Positions 15,935 to 23,005 of a stretch of 23,005 nucleotides of DNA are shown piece after piece. The DNA is from Faecalibacterium sp. UBA1762 (lineage in GTDB: Bacteria; Bacillota; Clostridia; Oscillospirales; Ruminococcaceae), in the NCBI GenBank assembly GCA_002314755.1, contig DCHC01000035.1, positions 1-23,005 on the forward strand, written 5' to 3'. Within the stretch, counting starts at the first letter, position 1. Each line of letters starts with the position of its first letter. The notes beneath the pieces were generated by a model that saw only the letters and a list, made by a program, of their open reading frames with translations, was not told where the DNA came from and searched no databases. The translations under genes and the position numbers were made by a program.

Positions 15935-15956
15935 CATATTATATTCATATTATATT
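15935..15956 (+). repeat. Tandem 11-bp AT-rich repeat upstream of nfnA promoter
   Basis: CATATTATATT occurs twice in perfect tandem, ending 22 bases upstream of the nfnA -35 box. It may be an UP-like element, a regulator site for either divergent gene, or simple sequence. Confidence 0.75.
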
Positions 15957-15978
15957 TTACGAAAATTGCAGATATCCG

Positions 15979-16007
15979 TTGTCATTTTCGCCGGTTTGGT
16001 GTATTCT
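15979..16007 (+). promoter_or_regulatory. Predicted nfnAB promoter with leader hairpin
   Basis: TTGTCA (15979-15984) and TATTCT (16002-16007) are separated by 17 bases, each one mismatch from consensus. The leader of about 120 bases holds a hairpin GGCCGCAG/CTGtCGGCC at 16042-16063 with no following T run, so it is not a terminator. Confidence 0.6.
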
Positions 16008-16130
16008 AATAAAATACGGTTGTTAGCAGTATGGAATAAAAGGCCGCAGTCCGGCTGTCGGCCCCTTGATTGAAAAAAGAAAGAATAGCGTTTCCCCGAT
16101 GGTTCAGACCTTGAAAGGAGTATTCAGACC

Positions 16131-16985
16131 ATGTACCGTATCGTCAATAAAAAATCTCTGAATTCCACTGTCACCCTGATGGATATTGAAGCCCCGTTTG
16201 TGGCAGCGAAAGCGCAGCCGGGTCAGTTTATCATTCTGCGTGTGGATGAGGAGGGGGAGCGTATCCCCCTGACTGTAGCAGGCTATGACCGCGCAGCCGG
16301 AACCGTGCGTATCATCTTTCAGATCGTAGGCGCCACCACCGCTGCGCTGAACGCCCGGAACACCGGCGACTGCCTGCAGGATTTTGTCGGCCCCCTGGGC
16401 AAGCCCACCAAGCTGGACGGCCTGAAAAAGGTCTGCATTGTGGGCGGCGGTGTGGGCTGCGCCATTGCCCTGCCCATTGCCCAGGCACTGCACGACGCCG
16501 GCTGCGTGGTCAGCGGCGTCATCGGTTTCCGCAATAAAGATCTGGTCATTTTGGAAAACGAGTTCCGCACCGCCTGTAACAGCCTTGCCGTGATGACGGA
16601 TGACGGCAGCTACGGCGAAAAGGGCAATGTGTGTGCCCCGCTGCAGCAGCTGCTGGATGCCGGTGAAACCTTTGACGAGGTCATCACCATCGGACCGCTG
16701 ATCATGATGAAGTTTGTGGTGGAGACGGTGCGTCCCACCGGTATGCCCTGCACGGTCTCGATGAACCCCATCATGATCGACGGCACCGGTATGTGCGGCG
16801 GATGTCGGCTGACCCTGAACCGGGACGGCCAGCGGGTAATGAAGTTTGCCTGTGTGGACGGGCCGGATTTTAACGGCTATGAAATCGACTTTGACGAGGC
16901 TGCCTCCCGCGGGGGAATGTACCGCGATTTTGAGCGCCACGCCTATGAAAAAACCTGTAATCTGCTGAACAAGGAGGTGCGCTGA
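16131..16985 (+). CDS. nfnA: NADH-dependent reduced ferredoxin:NADP+ oxidoreductase subunit A
   Basis: This 284-residue flavoprotein subunit of the electron-bifurcating transhydrogenase couples NADPH, NAD+ and ferredoxin. The N-terminal FAD-binding barrel shows QPGQFIILR (29-37) and RIPLTVAGYD (44-53). The pyridine nucleotide domain has IVGGGVGCAIALPIA (103-117). The C-terminus binds a [2Fe-2S] cluster through Cys222, Cys225 and Cys241, with Asp217 in IDGTGMCGGC the likely fourth ligand, as in characterised NfnA. The start follows GAAAGGAG. It is 1 base from nfnB, the normal heterodimer partner. Dihydroorotate dehydrogenase PyrK is a relative, but the NfnB neighbour settles the call. Confidence 0.94.
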   Translation: MYRIVNKKSLNSTVTLMDIEAPFVAAKAQPGQFIILRVDEEGERIPLTVAGYDRAAGTVRIIFQIVGATTAALNARNTGDCLQDFVGPLGKPTKLDGLKKVCIVGGGVGCAIALPIAQALHDAGCVVSGVIGFRNKDLVILENEFRTACNSLAVMTDDGSYGEKGNVCAPLQQLLDAGETFDEVITIGPLIMMKFVVETVRPTGMPCTVSMNPIMIDGTGMCGGCRLTLNRDGQRVMKFACVDGPDFNGYEIDFDEAASRGGMYRDFERHAYEKTCNLLNKEVR

Positions 16986-16986
16986 T

Positions 16987-18408
16987 ATGGCTGCCAAAGT
17001 GAATATGACCCCCAATAAGACCCCTATGCCCACCCAGGAGCCTGCCCTGCGTGCCCGCAATTTTGAAGAGGTCGCCCAAGGCTACACCCAAGAAATGGCA
17101 CTGGGGGAGGCTGCCCGCTGCCTGAACTGCAAGGCAATGCCCTGCGTTTCCGGCTGCCCGGTCAATGTACATATTCCCGCCTTTATCGCCAGACTGCGGG
17201 AGGGCGATTTTGAGGGTGCCTACCAGGTCATTCAGCAGTCCTCCACCCTGCCTGCGGTCTGCGGCCGGGTATGCCCACAGGAGACCCAATGTGAAGCCCG
17301 CTGCGTGCGGGGCAAAAACGGGCAGCCTGTCGGCATCGGCCGTCTGGAGCGTTTTGTGGCAGATTGGCACAACGCCCATGCGCAGCTGCCCTGCGAAAAG
17401 CCTGTCCCCAACGGTCACAAGGTCGCTGTCGTAGGCAGCGGCCCCAGCGGGCTGACCTGCGCAGGCGATCTGGCTAAAAAAGGCTATGCCGTCACCGTTT
17501 TTGAGGCACTGCACACCGCCGGAGGCGTTTTGGTCTATGGTATTCCGGAATTCCGTCTGCCCAAGTTCATTGTGCAAAAAGAGGTGGACAACCTGAAGGC
17601 TTTGGGCGTGGAGCTGCGTACCAACATGGTGATCGGTAAGACCCTGACTGTGGACGAGCTGCTGGCTCAGGGCTATGAGGCGGTGTTTATCGGCTCCGGT
17701 GCCGGTCTGCCCAACTTTATGAATATCCCGGGCGAAGGGCTAAAGGGCGTGTATTCCGCCAACGAGTTTTTGACCCGCAGCAACCTGATGAAGGCATATC
17801 AGGAGGATCCCGCCACCCCCATCAGCAAGGGGGGCTGTGTGGCGGTGGTAGGCGGCGGCAATGTGGCTATGGACGCCGCCCGCACCGCGCTGCGTCTGGG
17901 CGCCCGCAAGGTATATATCGTCTACCGCCGCTCTATGGAGGAGCTGCCCGCCCGGCAGGAAGAGGTGGAGCATGCCAGGGAAGAGGGCATCGAGTTCCGT
18001 CTGCTGACCAACCCCACCGAGATTTTGGGGTACTTTAACCCGGATGACCGCCGGGATGAACGAAACGGCTGCGTTATGGGGCTGAAATGCCAGAAAATGG
18101 AGCTGGGTGAGCCGGATGAGCGGGGTCGACGCAGACCTGTCGCCATCCAGGGCAGCGATTTCATTTTGGATGTAAACACCGTGATCATGGCCATCGGCAC
18201 CAGCCCCAACCCGCTGATCAAATCTACCACCCAAGGGCTGGAGGTCAACCGGCACGGCGGTATAGTGGTTTGCGAGGAGACCGGAGAAACCAGCCGTAAG
18301 GGCGTATATGCCGGCGGTGACGCCGTCACCGGCGCCGCAACGGTTATCTCTGCCATGGGCGCAGGCAAGCTGGCGGCAAAATCCATTGACGAGGCCCTGT
18401 CCCGCTGA
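16987..18408 (+). CDS. nfnB: NADH-dependent reduced ferredoxin:NADP+ oxidoreductase subunit B (GltD-like)
   Basis: This 473-residue partner of NfnA holds two [4Fe-4S] clusters and the bifurcating FAD. Eight cysteines are visible in the N-terminal domain (45, 48, 53, 57, 92, 96, 102, 106; CLNCKAMPCVSGCP and CGRVCPQETQCEARC). Dinucleotide folds follow: GSGPSGLTCAG (150-160) for FAD, and VVGGGNVAMDAARTALRLG for NADP(H). A C-terminal GVYAGGDAVTG motif is present. It resembles the small subunit of glutamate synthase, but no gltB is present and the immediate nfnA neighbour argues for NfnB. AAGGAGG lies upstream of the ATG. No terminator is seen before the MATE gene, so transcription may continue into it. 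Confidence 0.94.
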   Translation: MAAKVNMTPNKTPMPTQEPALRARNFEEVAQGYTQEMALGEAARCLNCKAMPCVSGCPVNVHIPAFIARLREGDFEGAYQVIQQSSTLPAVCGRVCPQETQCEARCVRGKNGQPVGIGRLERFVADWHNAHAQLPCEKPVPNGHKVAVVGSGPSGLTCAGDLAKKGYAVTVFEALHTAGGVLVYGIPEFRLPKFIVQKEVDNLKALGVELRTNMVIGKTLTVDELLAQGYEAVFIGSGAGLPNFMNIPGEGLKGVYSANEFLTRSNLMKAYQEDPATPISKGGCVAVVGGGNVAMDAARTALRLGARKVYIVYRRSMEELPARQEEVEHAREEGIEFRLLTNPTEILGYFNPDDRRDERNGCVMGLKCQKMELGEPDERGRRRPVAIQGSDFILDVNTVIMAIGTSPNPLIKSTTQGLEVNRHGGIVVCEETGETSRKGVYAGGDAVTGAATVISAMGAGKLAAKSIDEALSR

Positions 18409-18475
18409 TACATCAATTTGCTTTATGAATATGTGACACACTGTGCCGCGTGAAAAGGAAAGAGTTGAATGTTTT

Positions 18476-19846
18476 ATGTCCGCCGCACTCAAACGCCATG
18501 ATGTAGATATGACCCAGGGGTCAATTTTACGCCACCTCATTGCCTTTGCCCTGCCCCTAATGGTAGGTAATATCTTTCAGCAGCTGTACAACACCGTTGA
18601 CAGTGTGGTTGTGGGCAACTTTGTCAGCAAGCAGGCGCTTGCCGCCGTTGGCAGCGTTGGGCCTGTCATCAACACGCTGGTCGGTTTTTTCTCCGGCTTT
18701 TCGGTGGGCGTCAGTGTACTGATCAGCCGGAACTACGGCGCCAAAAACGAAAAAGGCGTTCATGACGCCGTGCACACCAGCTTACTGGCAGTCGTTGTCT
18801 TAAGTGTCTTTATGACTGCCGCAGGCGTTTTTTTGGTGGAGCCGCTGCTGCGGTTTATGCGCACGCCCGATGATGTCTTCAGCGAGGCAAAAACCTATCT
18901 GACCATCTATTTTTCCGGTGTTCTGGGGTTGATGCTCTATAATATCGGCGCCGGTATTCTGCGTGCTGTCGGCGACAGCCGCCGTCCCTTGTACTTTTTG
19001 ATCTTCTGCACCGTGAGCAATACCCTGCTGGACCTTATATTTGTGGTGGTCTTTCACTGGGGCGTGGCGGGTGTGGCATGGGCAACCGTTATTGCCCAGT
19101 TCCTCAGCGCGGTGCTGGTGCTGGTGGTGCTTGGCCGCTCCACCGGCTGCAGCTACCGGTTTATCCCCGCTCACCTGACCCTGGACGGGGCGATCATCAA
19201 ACAGATCGTCCATCTGGGTCTGCCCACTGCCTTACAGATGGCTCTGACCAGCTTTTCCAATGTATTTGTGCAGGGCTATATCAACAAATTCGGCTCTGCC
19301 TGTATGGCAGGCTGGTCCAGCTACGGCAAGCTGGATTCCTTTGCGCTGCTGCCGCTTTCCAGTATTTCGGCTGCCGGTTCTACCTTTGTCGGTCAGAATC
19401 TGGGCGGCGGGCAGGTCTCCCGCGCCAAAAACGGCATCAAATACGCCATTGGGCTTGCCATTTTCAGCATGCTTATTCTGGGTACCCCCCTTATGGTATT
19501 CAGTCCCCAGCTGGTACGGCTGTTTAATGCCGATGCCGAGGTCATCGCCTTCGGCAGCCTGTTTATCCGTACCCTGACCCCCTTCTACCTGTTTGTCTGT
19601 GTATACGACCCGCTAATGGGCGCGCTGCGCGGCGCGGGGGAAACCGTTATACCCACCCTGCTGCTGATGAGCGGATTCATCGCCGCCCGACAGATCTACC
19701 TGTTCTTTATCTCCCGTGTCACCGAGGATATTCTGCCCATCGCGCTGGGCTATCCCTTAGGCTGGGCATGGTGCTTTGCGGTGATCACCCTGTACTATTT
19801 TTGCAGCGGATGGGAAAAACGGCACAAGGCTGTCGGCAGTAAATAA
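18476..19846 (+). CDS. MATE family multidrug/sodium antiporter
   Basis: This 456-residue polytopic membrane protein has the typical opening DMTQGSILRHLIAFALPLMVGNIFQQLYNTVDSVVVGNFV (residues about 11-50) and the length and repeat symmetry of 12-helix MATE efflux proteins (PF01554). The second half starts near QIVHLGLPTALQMALTSFSN. Such pumps exchange Na+ or H+ for cationic drugs or metabolites. The start chosen is ATG 18476, giving the usual short N-terminus, with GGAAAGAG about 11 bases upstream. An in-frame ATG at 18443 is possible but precedes the ribosome site. It lies 68 bases after nfnB and 16 before the nucleoside hydrolase, so it is likely cotranscribed with both. Its substrate cannot be inferred. 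Confidence 0.94.
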   Translation: MSAALKRHDVDMTQGSILRHLIAFALPLMVGNIFQQLYNTVDSVVVGNFVSKQALAAVGSVGPVINTLVGFFSGFSVGVSVLISRNYGAKNEKGVHDAVHTSLLAVVVLSVFMTAAGVFLVEPLLRFMRTPDDVFSEAKTYLTIYFSGVLGLMLYNIGAGILRAVGDSRRPLYFLIFCTVSNTLLDLIFVVVFHWGVAGVAWATVIAQFLSAVLVLVVLGRSTGCSYRFIPAHLTLDGAIIKQIVHLGLPTALQMALTSFSNVFVQGYINKFGSACMAGWSSYGKLDSFALLPLSSISAAGSTFVGQNLGGGQVSRAKNGIKYAIGLAIFSMLILGTPLMVFSPQLVRLFNADAEVIAFGSLFIRTLTPFYLFVCVYDPLMGALRGAGETVIPTLLLMSGFIAARQIYLFFISRVTEDILPIALGYPLGWAWCFAVITLYYFCSGWEKRHKAVGSK

Positions 19847-19862
19847 TGACGGAGATTTCTTC

Positions 19863-20834
19863 ATGCGTAACGGTAATTTTGTTTTTGAAGCTTTAAAGGA
19901 TCACCCCCGACAGGTCATTCTGGATACCGATATCGGCCCCGACTGTGACGATGCCGGCGCTATCGCCGTGTTGGCCTATTATCAAAGGCTGTATCAGTTC
20001 CCGGTGGTGGGCATCTGTAACTGCACCTCTAACCCGGCAGGCAACGGGGTCATTGACGCCATCTGCCGCCACTGCGACTTACCTGTGCCGCTACAGGGGC
20101 GGTTCAGCGGCAAAGGCTTTATGGACCAAATGTGGCACCGCAAATACAATGTGGCGGTGGCAGACGCCTTTTCGCCCGACTACCGAAACGGCACCCTGCC
20201 CGTGTTGCCGGAGGTTGCCTTTTACCGCAAGCTGCTTGCCGCGGCCCCGGATGACGGCGTTGTTATCATCACCATTGGTATGTTTAACGACCTTGCCGCC
20301 CTGCTGCGCAGCGAGGGGGATGCGTTTTCCCCGTTAAGCGGCGCAGAGCTGGTTCGGCAAAAGGTTCACTGCGTGGTCAGTATGGCAACCAATCTGCCCC
20401 AGGGGCGGGAGTGCAACATTGTAGAGGATTACCGATCCGCCCAATATTTTTTTGCCCATTGGCAGACCCCGGTCATCCTTTCGGATTTCTTTATCGGCGC
20501 ATCTGTCAAATCCGGCACGGAGTACGGCGAGCAGTATGCCGAGGCAGATGTTAACCCCCTGGCAGCAAGCTATTACCTGTACACCCATGGGCAGCGGTAC
20601 CATGCCTCCTTTGACCTGACCGCAGTGCAGTTTGCCGTGCTGGGCGAGGGGGAGCTGTACGGGCTAAACGAGCCCGGTAAGCTGGAATTTTGGGAGGAGC
20701 TTCCCGGTTTAAAGGATTCCACCCGCTTTGTACCGGATGCCCGGGGTAATCTCTATTATATGAATAAGCGCAGCTCTGACCGGGAGATCGGTAAAATACT
20801 GGATGATATTCTGGCAAGCTACAAAGTGTTATAA
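19863..20834 (+). CDS. Divergent inosine-uridine nucleoside hydrolase family protein
   Basis: This 323-residue protein of the nucleoside N-ribohydrolase fold (PF01156) would split ribonucleosides into base and ribose. The calcium and ribose binding motif is ILDTDIGPDCDDAGAIAVL (19-37), slightly longer than the classic DTDxGxDDAxA. A later SFDLTAVQFAV resembles the family's HDPxAV segment, with the His replaced by Phe. Because of these changes the substrate class is uncertain, and it may act on a modified nucleoside or related glycoside. ATG 19863 has ACGGAGAT six bases upstream. It follows the MATE gene by 16 bases and ends about 80 bases before a strong terminator. No nucleoside transporter is adjacent. 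Confidence 0.85.
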   Translation: MRNGNFVFEALKDHPRQVILDTDIGPDCDDAGAIAVLAYYQRLYQFPVVGICNCTSNPAGNGVIDAICRHCDLPVPLQGRFSGKGFMDQMWHRKYNVAVADAFSPDYRNGTLPVLPEVAFYRKLLAAAPDDGVVIITIGMFNDLAALLRSEGDAFSPLSGAELVRQKVHCVVSMATNLPQGRECNIVEDYRSAQYFFAHWQTPVILSDFFIGASVKSGTEYGEQYAEADVNPLAASYYLYTHGQRYHASFDLTAVQFAVLGEGELYGLNEPGKLEFWEELPGLKDSTRFVPDARGNLYYMNKRSSDREIGKILDDILASYKVL

Positions 20835-20913
20835 CCGCCGATACGATATCAGAAGGGTAAGCGGCTATCTCTACGCCACATAAAACAGTAGGATCAAAGT
20901 AACACACCGCAGC

Positions 20914-20965
20914 AAAAAACAGACACCGTGAACGGCAGAAATGCTTTTCACGGTGTCTGTTTTTT
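20914..20965 (+). terminator. Strong bidirectional Rho-independent terminator
   Basis: A perfect 19-bp inverted repeat (20914-20932 with 20947-20965; core ACAGACACCGTGAA) with a 14-base loop ends in TTTTTT on the plus strand and is flanked by A's for the minus strand. It closes the nfnA to nucleoside hydrolase run. Confidence 0.95.
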
Positions 20966-21014
20966 GATAATTTTTTTACTGCAAGGGGTCAGTCAGCAAT
21001 TCCTTGGGTTGAGG

Positions 21015-21097
21015 ATGATTACGAATTCGTAATCATTATCCCCTTTGTCGGCGATGCCGACATCTCCCCAAAGGGGAGAAGATTGCGCCTGCGGCGC
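21015..21097. repeat. Cluster of palindromes, probable intergenic repeat element
   Basis: In 83 bases there are a perfect 22-bp palindrome (21015-21036, half ATGATTACGAA), a TGTCGGC-gat-GCCGACA hairpin (21046-21062) nested inside CCCCTTT/AAAGGGG arms (21040-21046, 21070-21076), an alternative TCTCCCC-aaa-GGGGAGA hairpin (21063-21079) and a GCGCC-tgc-GGCGC hairpin (21085-21097). GATGATTA occurs again at 21104. It sits between the terminator and the stop of the TIR gene. It resembles repeated extragenic elements, although copy number cannot be judged from one window. Confidence 0.75.
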
Positions 21098-21124
21098 TGA
21101 GTGGATGATTAAAGATTCGAAGAG

Positions 21125-23005
21125 TTAAGAGTCCAGATTGATCCACAAAGCGGGGCGAACACAGACACGAACATGGTCGACATAGCTACCAGTGTAATAG
21201 ACCGAGCCGAAATAGTCGACATAGGCGGCACGACCCTGATCATAGCCGGGCGACCGCAGCCACCACCAGCAGGTGCCTTTGGTATAACTACTACTTGTGT
21301 ATGCACCTTGCGCAATTGCATACGCTGTCGGTACGCATTTTCTATCTTCGTCAGATGTAAAATACTTTTCGGCTTCCGTAATGCTCAAAAGGAACACCTT
21401 GTCCGTTGTAGCGTTGCCGGGATTGGTACTATACTCCGGATTCTTATCTGCAGACACAGATACTGAAGGTATCAACTCTTGCCACTTCGTACCAAATGCT
21501 TCATTTAAAAAGCTGTCGTTAAGCCATGTTCTGAGAGTGCATTCTTCCCAAGTTGTGTCAGTAGAAGAAGTGTTATATTTCCGACAGTCAAGTGCATATT
21601 TACTGATAACAAGTGCCTTGTTTCCTTCCACATTTAGTACGGTCCATTCGATTTCTTCTTTTCCGTTGGTTGCGTTGTTGTCTTGCTCATAGAAACCGAA
21701 TTTAACTGTATCACCTTTTTTTACATCGGAAAGATTTGCTTTTTGCACTAAGAACAGGCATTCAGACGCTTTGTCGTTGCTGTCTTTGTAGGAAACCTCA
21801 TTGAATGCCGTATAAGCGTCTTGATATTTTCCGGCGTTATATAATTCCATTGCATAATTGTATTTGCCCGAAGGTATAATAACCGTTGTCAGCACAATAA
21901 TAAATGCAATACAAGTACAAATAATAGGCGTTGTAATGGCAATAATTTTTTTACGTTTCTTTGCTGCTTTTTCATCAGCGATACGCTTAGCCTCTGCCTT
22001 ACGCTCCGCTTCTAATCGGTCGGCTTCTTCCTTTGCCTTGATTTCCTCTATTTTTCTCTGACAAGCATATACCTGCTCGTCTGCATCCTTCCAGCCGGAA
22101 ATACTTTGGAATTGTCTGATTGCGGCCTCAATAGTGGGTATGGTGCTTCGACTTATTCTTGCTTTTGCAAGGGAATAAATCTCGTCCTTACGACATATTT
22201 CCGCATTAGTAAGACACTGTTCTGCAAGGGCATCTGCATCCTGAAATCCGTTTATCGATTGGAAAATAATAGCCGCTTTTTTAAACGCCTCTTCCGATTG
22301 AGCATTGCGCATTGAGCTTTGTGCATTATTATAGACTATTTCCTTATTGCAATTATCAAGAAATTTCTTTAATTCTTCATCTCCGAACCGTATAGCTTTT
22401 TGACAATTATCTTTATTATCAAACGGTTCTTTTAAGTCGGCAAGTTTTTTGCGGTTTCTTACCTGCAGTTCCGCCATCAATTTGCCGAGATATGCCTCGG
22501 CATTTTTCGGGTCGATATCCAATACCTTTTCGCAATAAATATTGGCATCCTGCCATTTTCCGTCCTCAAGGAAAAGGAATGCTCTTTCCAAAAGCGGTGC
22601 GGTAGAAGCATTATTGCTACTTACAACAACGGTTTCCTTTGCGGCTGTTTTCGGGGTGTTATCGGCAACTACTTTTTTAATTCCTCTTACCAAGTCGTTG
22701 ATAAAGCCGATTTTTCCCATATCCTGCGCCTGCAAATGCGCAAATTCTTCCGGCAATTCATAGGCGTCTATATCACGGTAGCAGGGAATAAGCAGTTTTT
22801 TTCGGTCGGTTTTCATCAATTTCAAAAAGCGCGACCACTCGTTTTTTACCCAAACGGCCGAGAAATATTCCGCTTTTGAGCCGACAACAAGCATGACCTT
22901 GGCCGAATTCAGCGCGGCAAAAATATACGGCTCATATTCCCGACCGAGCTTGTCTTCCAACGTAATCGCAGCATAGAAAACCTTAAAGCCCTCTTGCGTT
23001 AACTG
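21125..23005 (-). CDS. TIR-domain membrane protein with helical repeats and C-terminal DUF6273-like domain, partial
   Basis: The frame stays open to the window edge, so 626 residues are seen and the true start is missing; the internal TTG at 22960 is not a start. The visible part opens in a TIR domain (about 1-110) with EGFKVFYAAITLEDKLG, the ALNSAKVMLVVGS strand, and VWVKNEWSRFL, whose Glu56 is a candidate NADase catalytic residue. Next come TPR-like repeats (about 135-270), a charged Ala/Lys/Glu helix (315-353), one membrane span (354-377), a further TPR-like pair (378-420) and a DUF6273-like domain (about 420-626). That domain ends TCWWWLRSPG, a Tyr/Asp/Ser-rich stretch and RPALWINL. Such TIR proteins may act in signalling or anti-phage defence, but no function is shown here. 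The gene is more AT-rich than its neighbours, suggesting separate origin. It is followed by palindromes at 21015-21097. Confidence 0.85.
   Translation of the reverse strand, partial: QLTQEGFKVFYAAITLEDKLGREYEPYIFAALNSAKVMLVVGSKAEYFSAVWVKNEWSRFLKLMKTDRKKLLIPCYRDIDAYELPEEFAHLQAQDMGKIGFINDLVRGIKKVVADNTPKTAAKETVVVSSNNASTAPLLERAFLFLEDGKWQDANIYCEKVLDIDPKNAEAYLGKLMAELQVRNRKKLADLKEPFDNKDNCQKAIRFGDEELKKFLDNCNKEIVYNNAQSSMRNAQSEEAFKKAAIIFQSINGFQDADALAEQCLTNAEICRKDEIYSLAKARISRSTIPTIEAAIRQFQSISGWKDADEQVYACQRKIEEIKAKEEADRLEAERKAEAKRIADEKAAKKRKKIIAITTPIICTCIAFIIVLTTVIIPSGKYNYAMELYNAGKYQDAYTAFNEVSYKDSNDKASECLFLVQKANLSDVKKGDTVKFGFYEQDNNATNGKEEIEWTVLNVEGNKALVISKYALDCRKYNTSSTDTTWEECTLRTWLNDSFLNEAFGTKWQELIPSVSVSADKNPEYSTNPGNATTDKVFLLSITEAEKYFTSDEDRKCVPTAYAIAQGAYTSSSYTKGTCWWWLRSPGYDQGRAAYVDYFGSVYYTGSYVDHVRVCVRPALWINLDS

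Larger units (their letters stand above)
15785..16130. other. Divergent intergenic region between nadK and nfnA
   Basis: This 346-base region holds the nadK promoter (15870-15898, minus), the nfnA promoter (15979-16007, plus), an 11-bp tandem repeat in an AT-rich block (15935-15956), and a leader hairpin (16042-16063). No gene is seen. Confidence 0.6.

Noticed and set aside
16104..17060. Long antisense open frame opposite nfnA
   Set aside because: Same reasoning: a shadow of a clear iron-sulfur flavoprotein gene.
16987..18408. Glutamate synthase small subunit GltD
   Set aside because: No large subunit gltB is near and the gene directly follows nfnA, the defining partner of NfnB.
22958..22960. 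TTG at 22960 as the start of the TIR gene
   Set aside because: The frame continues in TIR-like sequence (EGFKVFYAAIT) to the window edge, so the start is outside.
1..23005. CRISPR array, tRNA, rRNA, insertion sequence or prophage genes
   Set aside because: No regularly spaced repeats, cloverleaf, transposase or phage structural gene was recognised on either strand.

Overview
The window looks like a chromosomal segment of a gut-type Firmicute, probably class Clostridia and near the Oscillospirales/Ruminococcaceae. The basis is Gram-positive style AGGAGG ribosome sites, TTGACA-N17-TATAAT promoters, and a moderately GC-rich core. Gene content also fits: NfnAB-type transhydrogenase, clostridial glutamate dehydrogenase, split MacB-type ABC exporter, MATE pump. 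The genus cannot be fixed from sequence reading alone. The left arm (1-5.2 kb) and the right-edge gene (21.1-23.0 kb) are visibly more AT-rich than the middle.

Region 1 (1-7771, all minus strand) is the most interesting part. It is a compact, fully split NRPS-like pathway: a long-chain acyl-CoA synthetase-like AMP ligase (5898-7610), a carrier protein (5567-5797), a second, DltC-like carrier protein (5308-5550), two free-standing condensation-type proteins (3725-5131 and 2400-3728), a DltA-like free-standing adenylation enzyme (805-2334) and a sodium:solute symporter cut by the window start (1-802). Likely promoters lie before the ligase (7743-7771) and again before the first condensation gene (5162-5190), so the locus may be two transcripts. 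There is no thioesterase, reductase or phosphopantetheinyl transferase in view. The layout suggests that a fatty acyl unit and a second carboxylate are loaded on separate carriers and joined to an amine or amino acid by condensation domains, giving a small lipid amide. The adenylation enzyme lacks the Asp that normally holds the substrate amino group, so its substrate may not be an ordinary alpha-amino acid.

Region 2 (7.9-14.9 kb, plus strand) holds a divergently transcribed UroD-fold methyltransferase-like gene, gdhA with a strong promoter and clear terminator, and a three-gene export system: a membrane-fusion protein with a glycine-rich repeat tail, an ABC ATPase and a MacB-like permease. 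A 332-base gap follows with three TTGACAG copies and a shared bidirectional terminator.

Region 3 (14.9-20.97 kb) has nadK on the minus strand, divergent from nfnA-nfnB, then a MATE efflux protein and a divergent nucleoside hydrolase, closed by a 19-bp perfect-stem terminator. gdhA, nadK and nfnAB together make a neighbourhood that produces and consumes NADP(H).

Region 4 (20.97-23.0 kb) has a cluster of palindromes next to the 3' end of a TIR-domain protein cut by the right edge. Its architecture is TIR, helical repeats, charged helix, one membrane span and a C-terminal DUF6273-like domain. The last 30 codons before the conserved RPALW end are almost all NNY and rich in Tyr, Asp, Ser, His and Arg. 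This resembles the variable region of a diversity-generating retroelement target, although no reverse transcriptase or template repeat is in the window.
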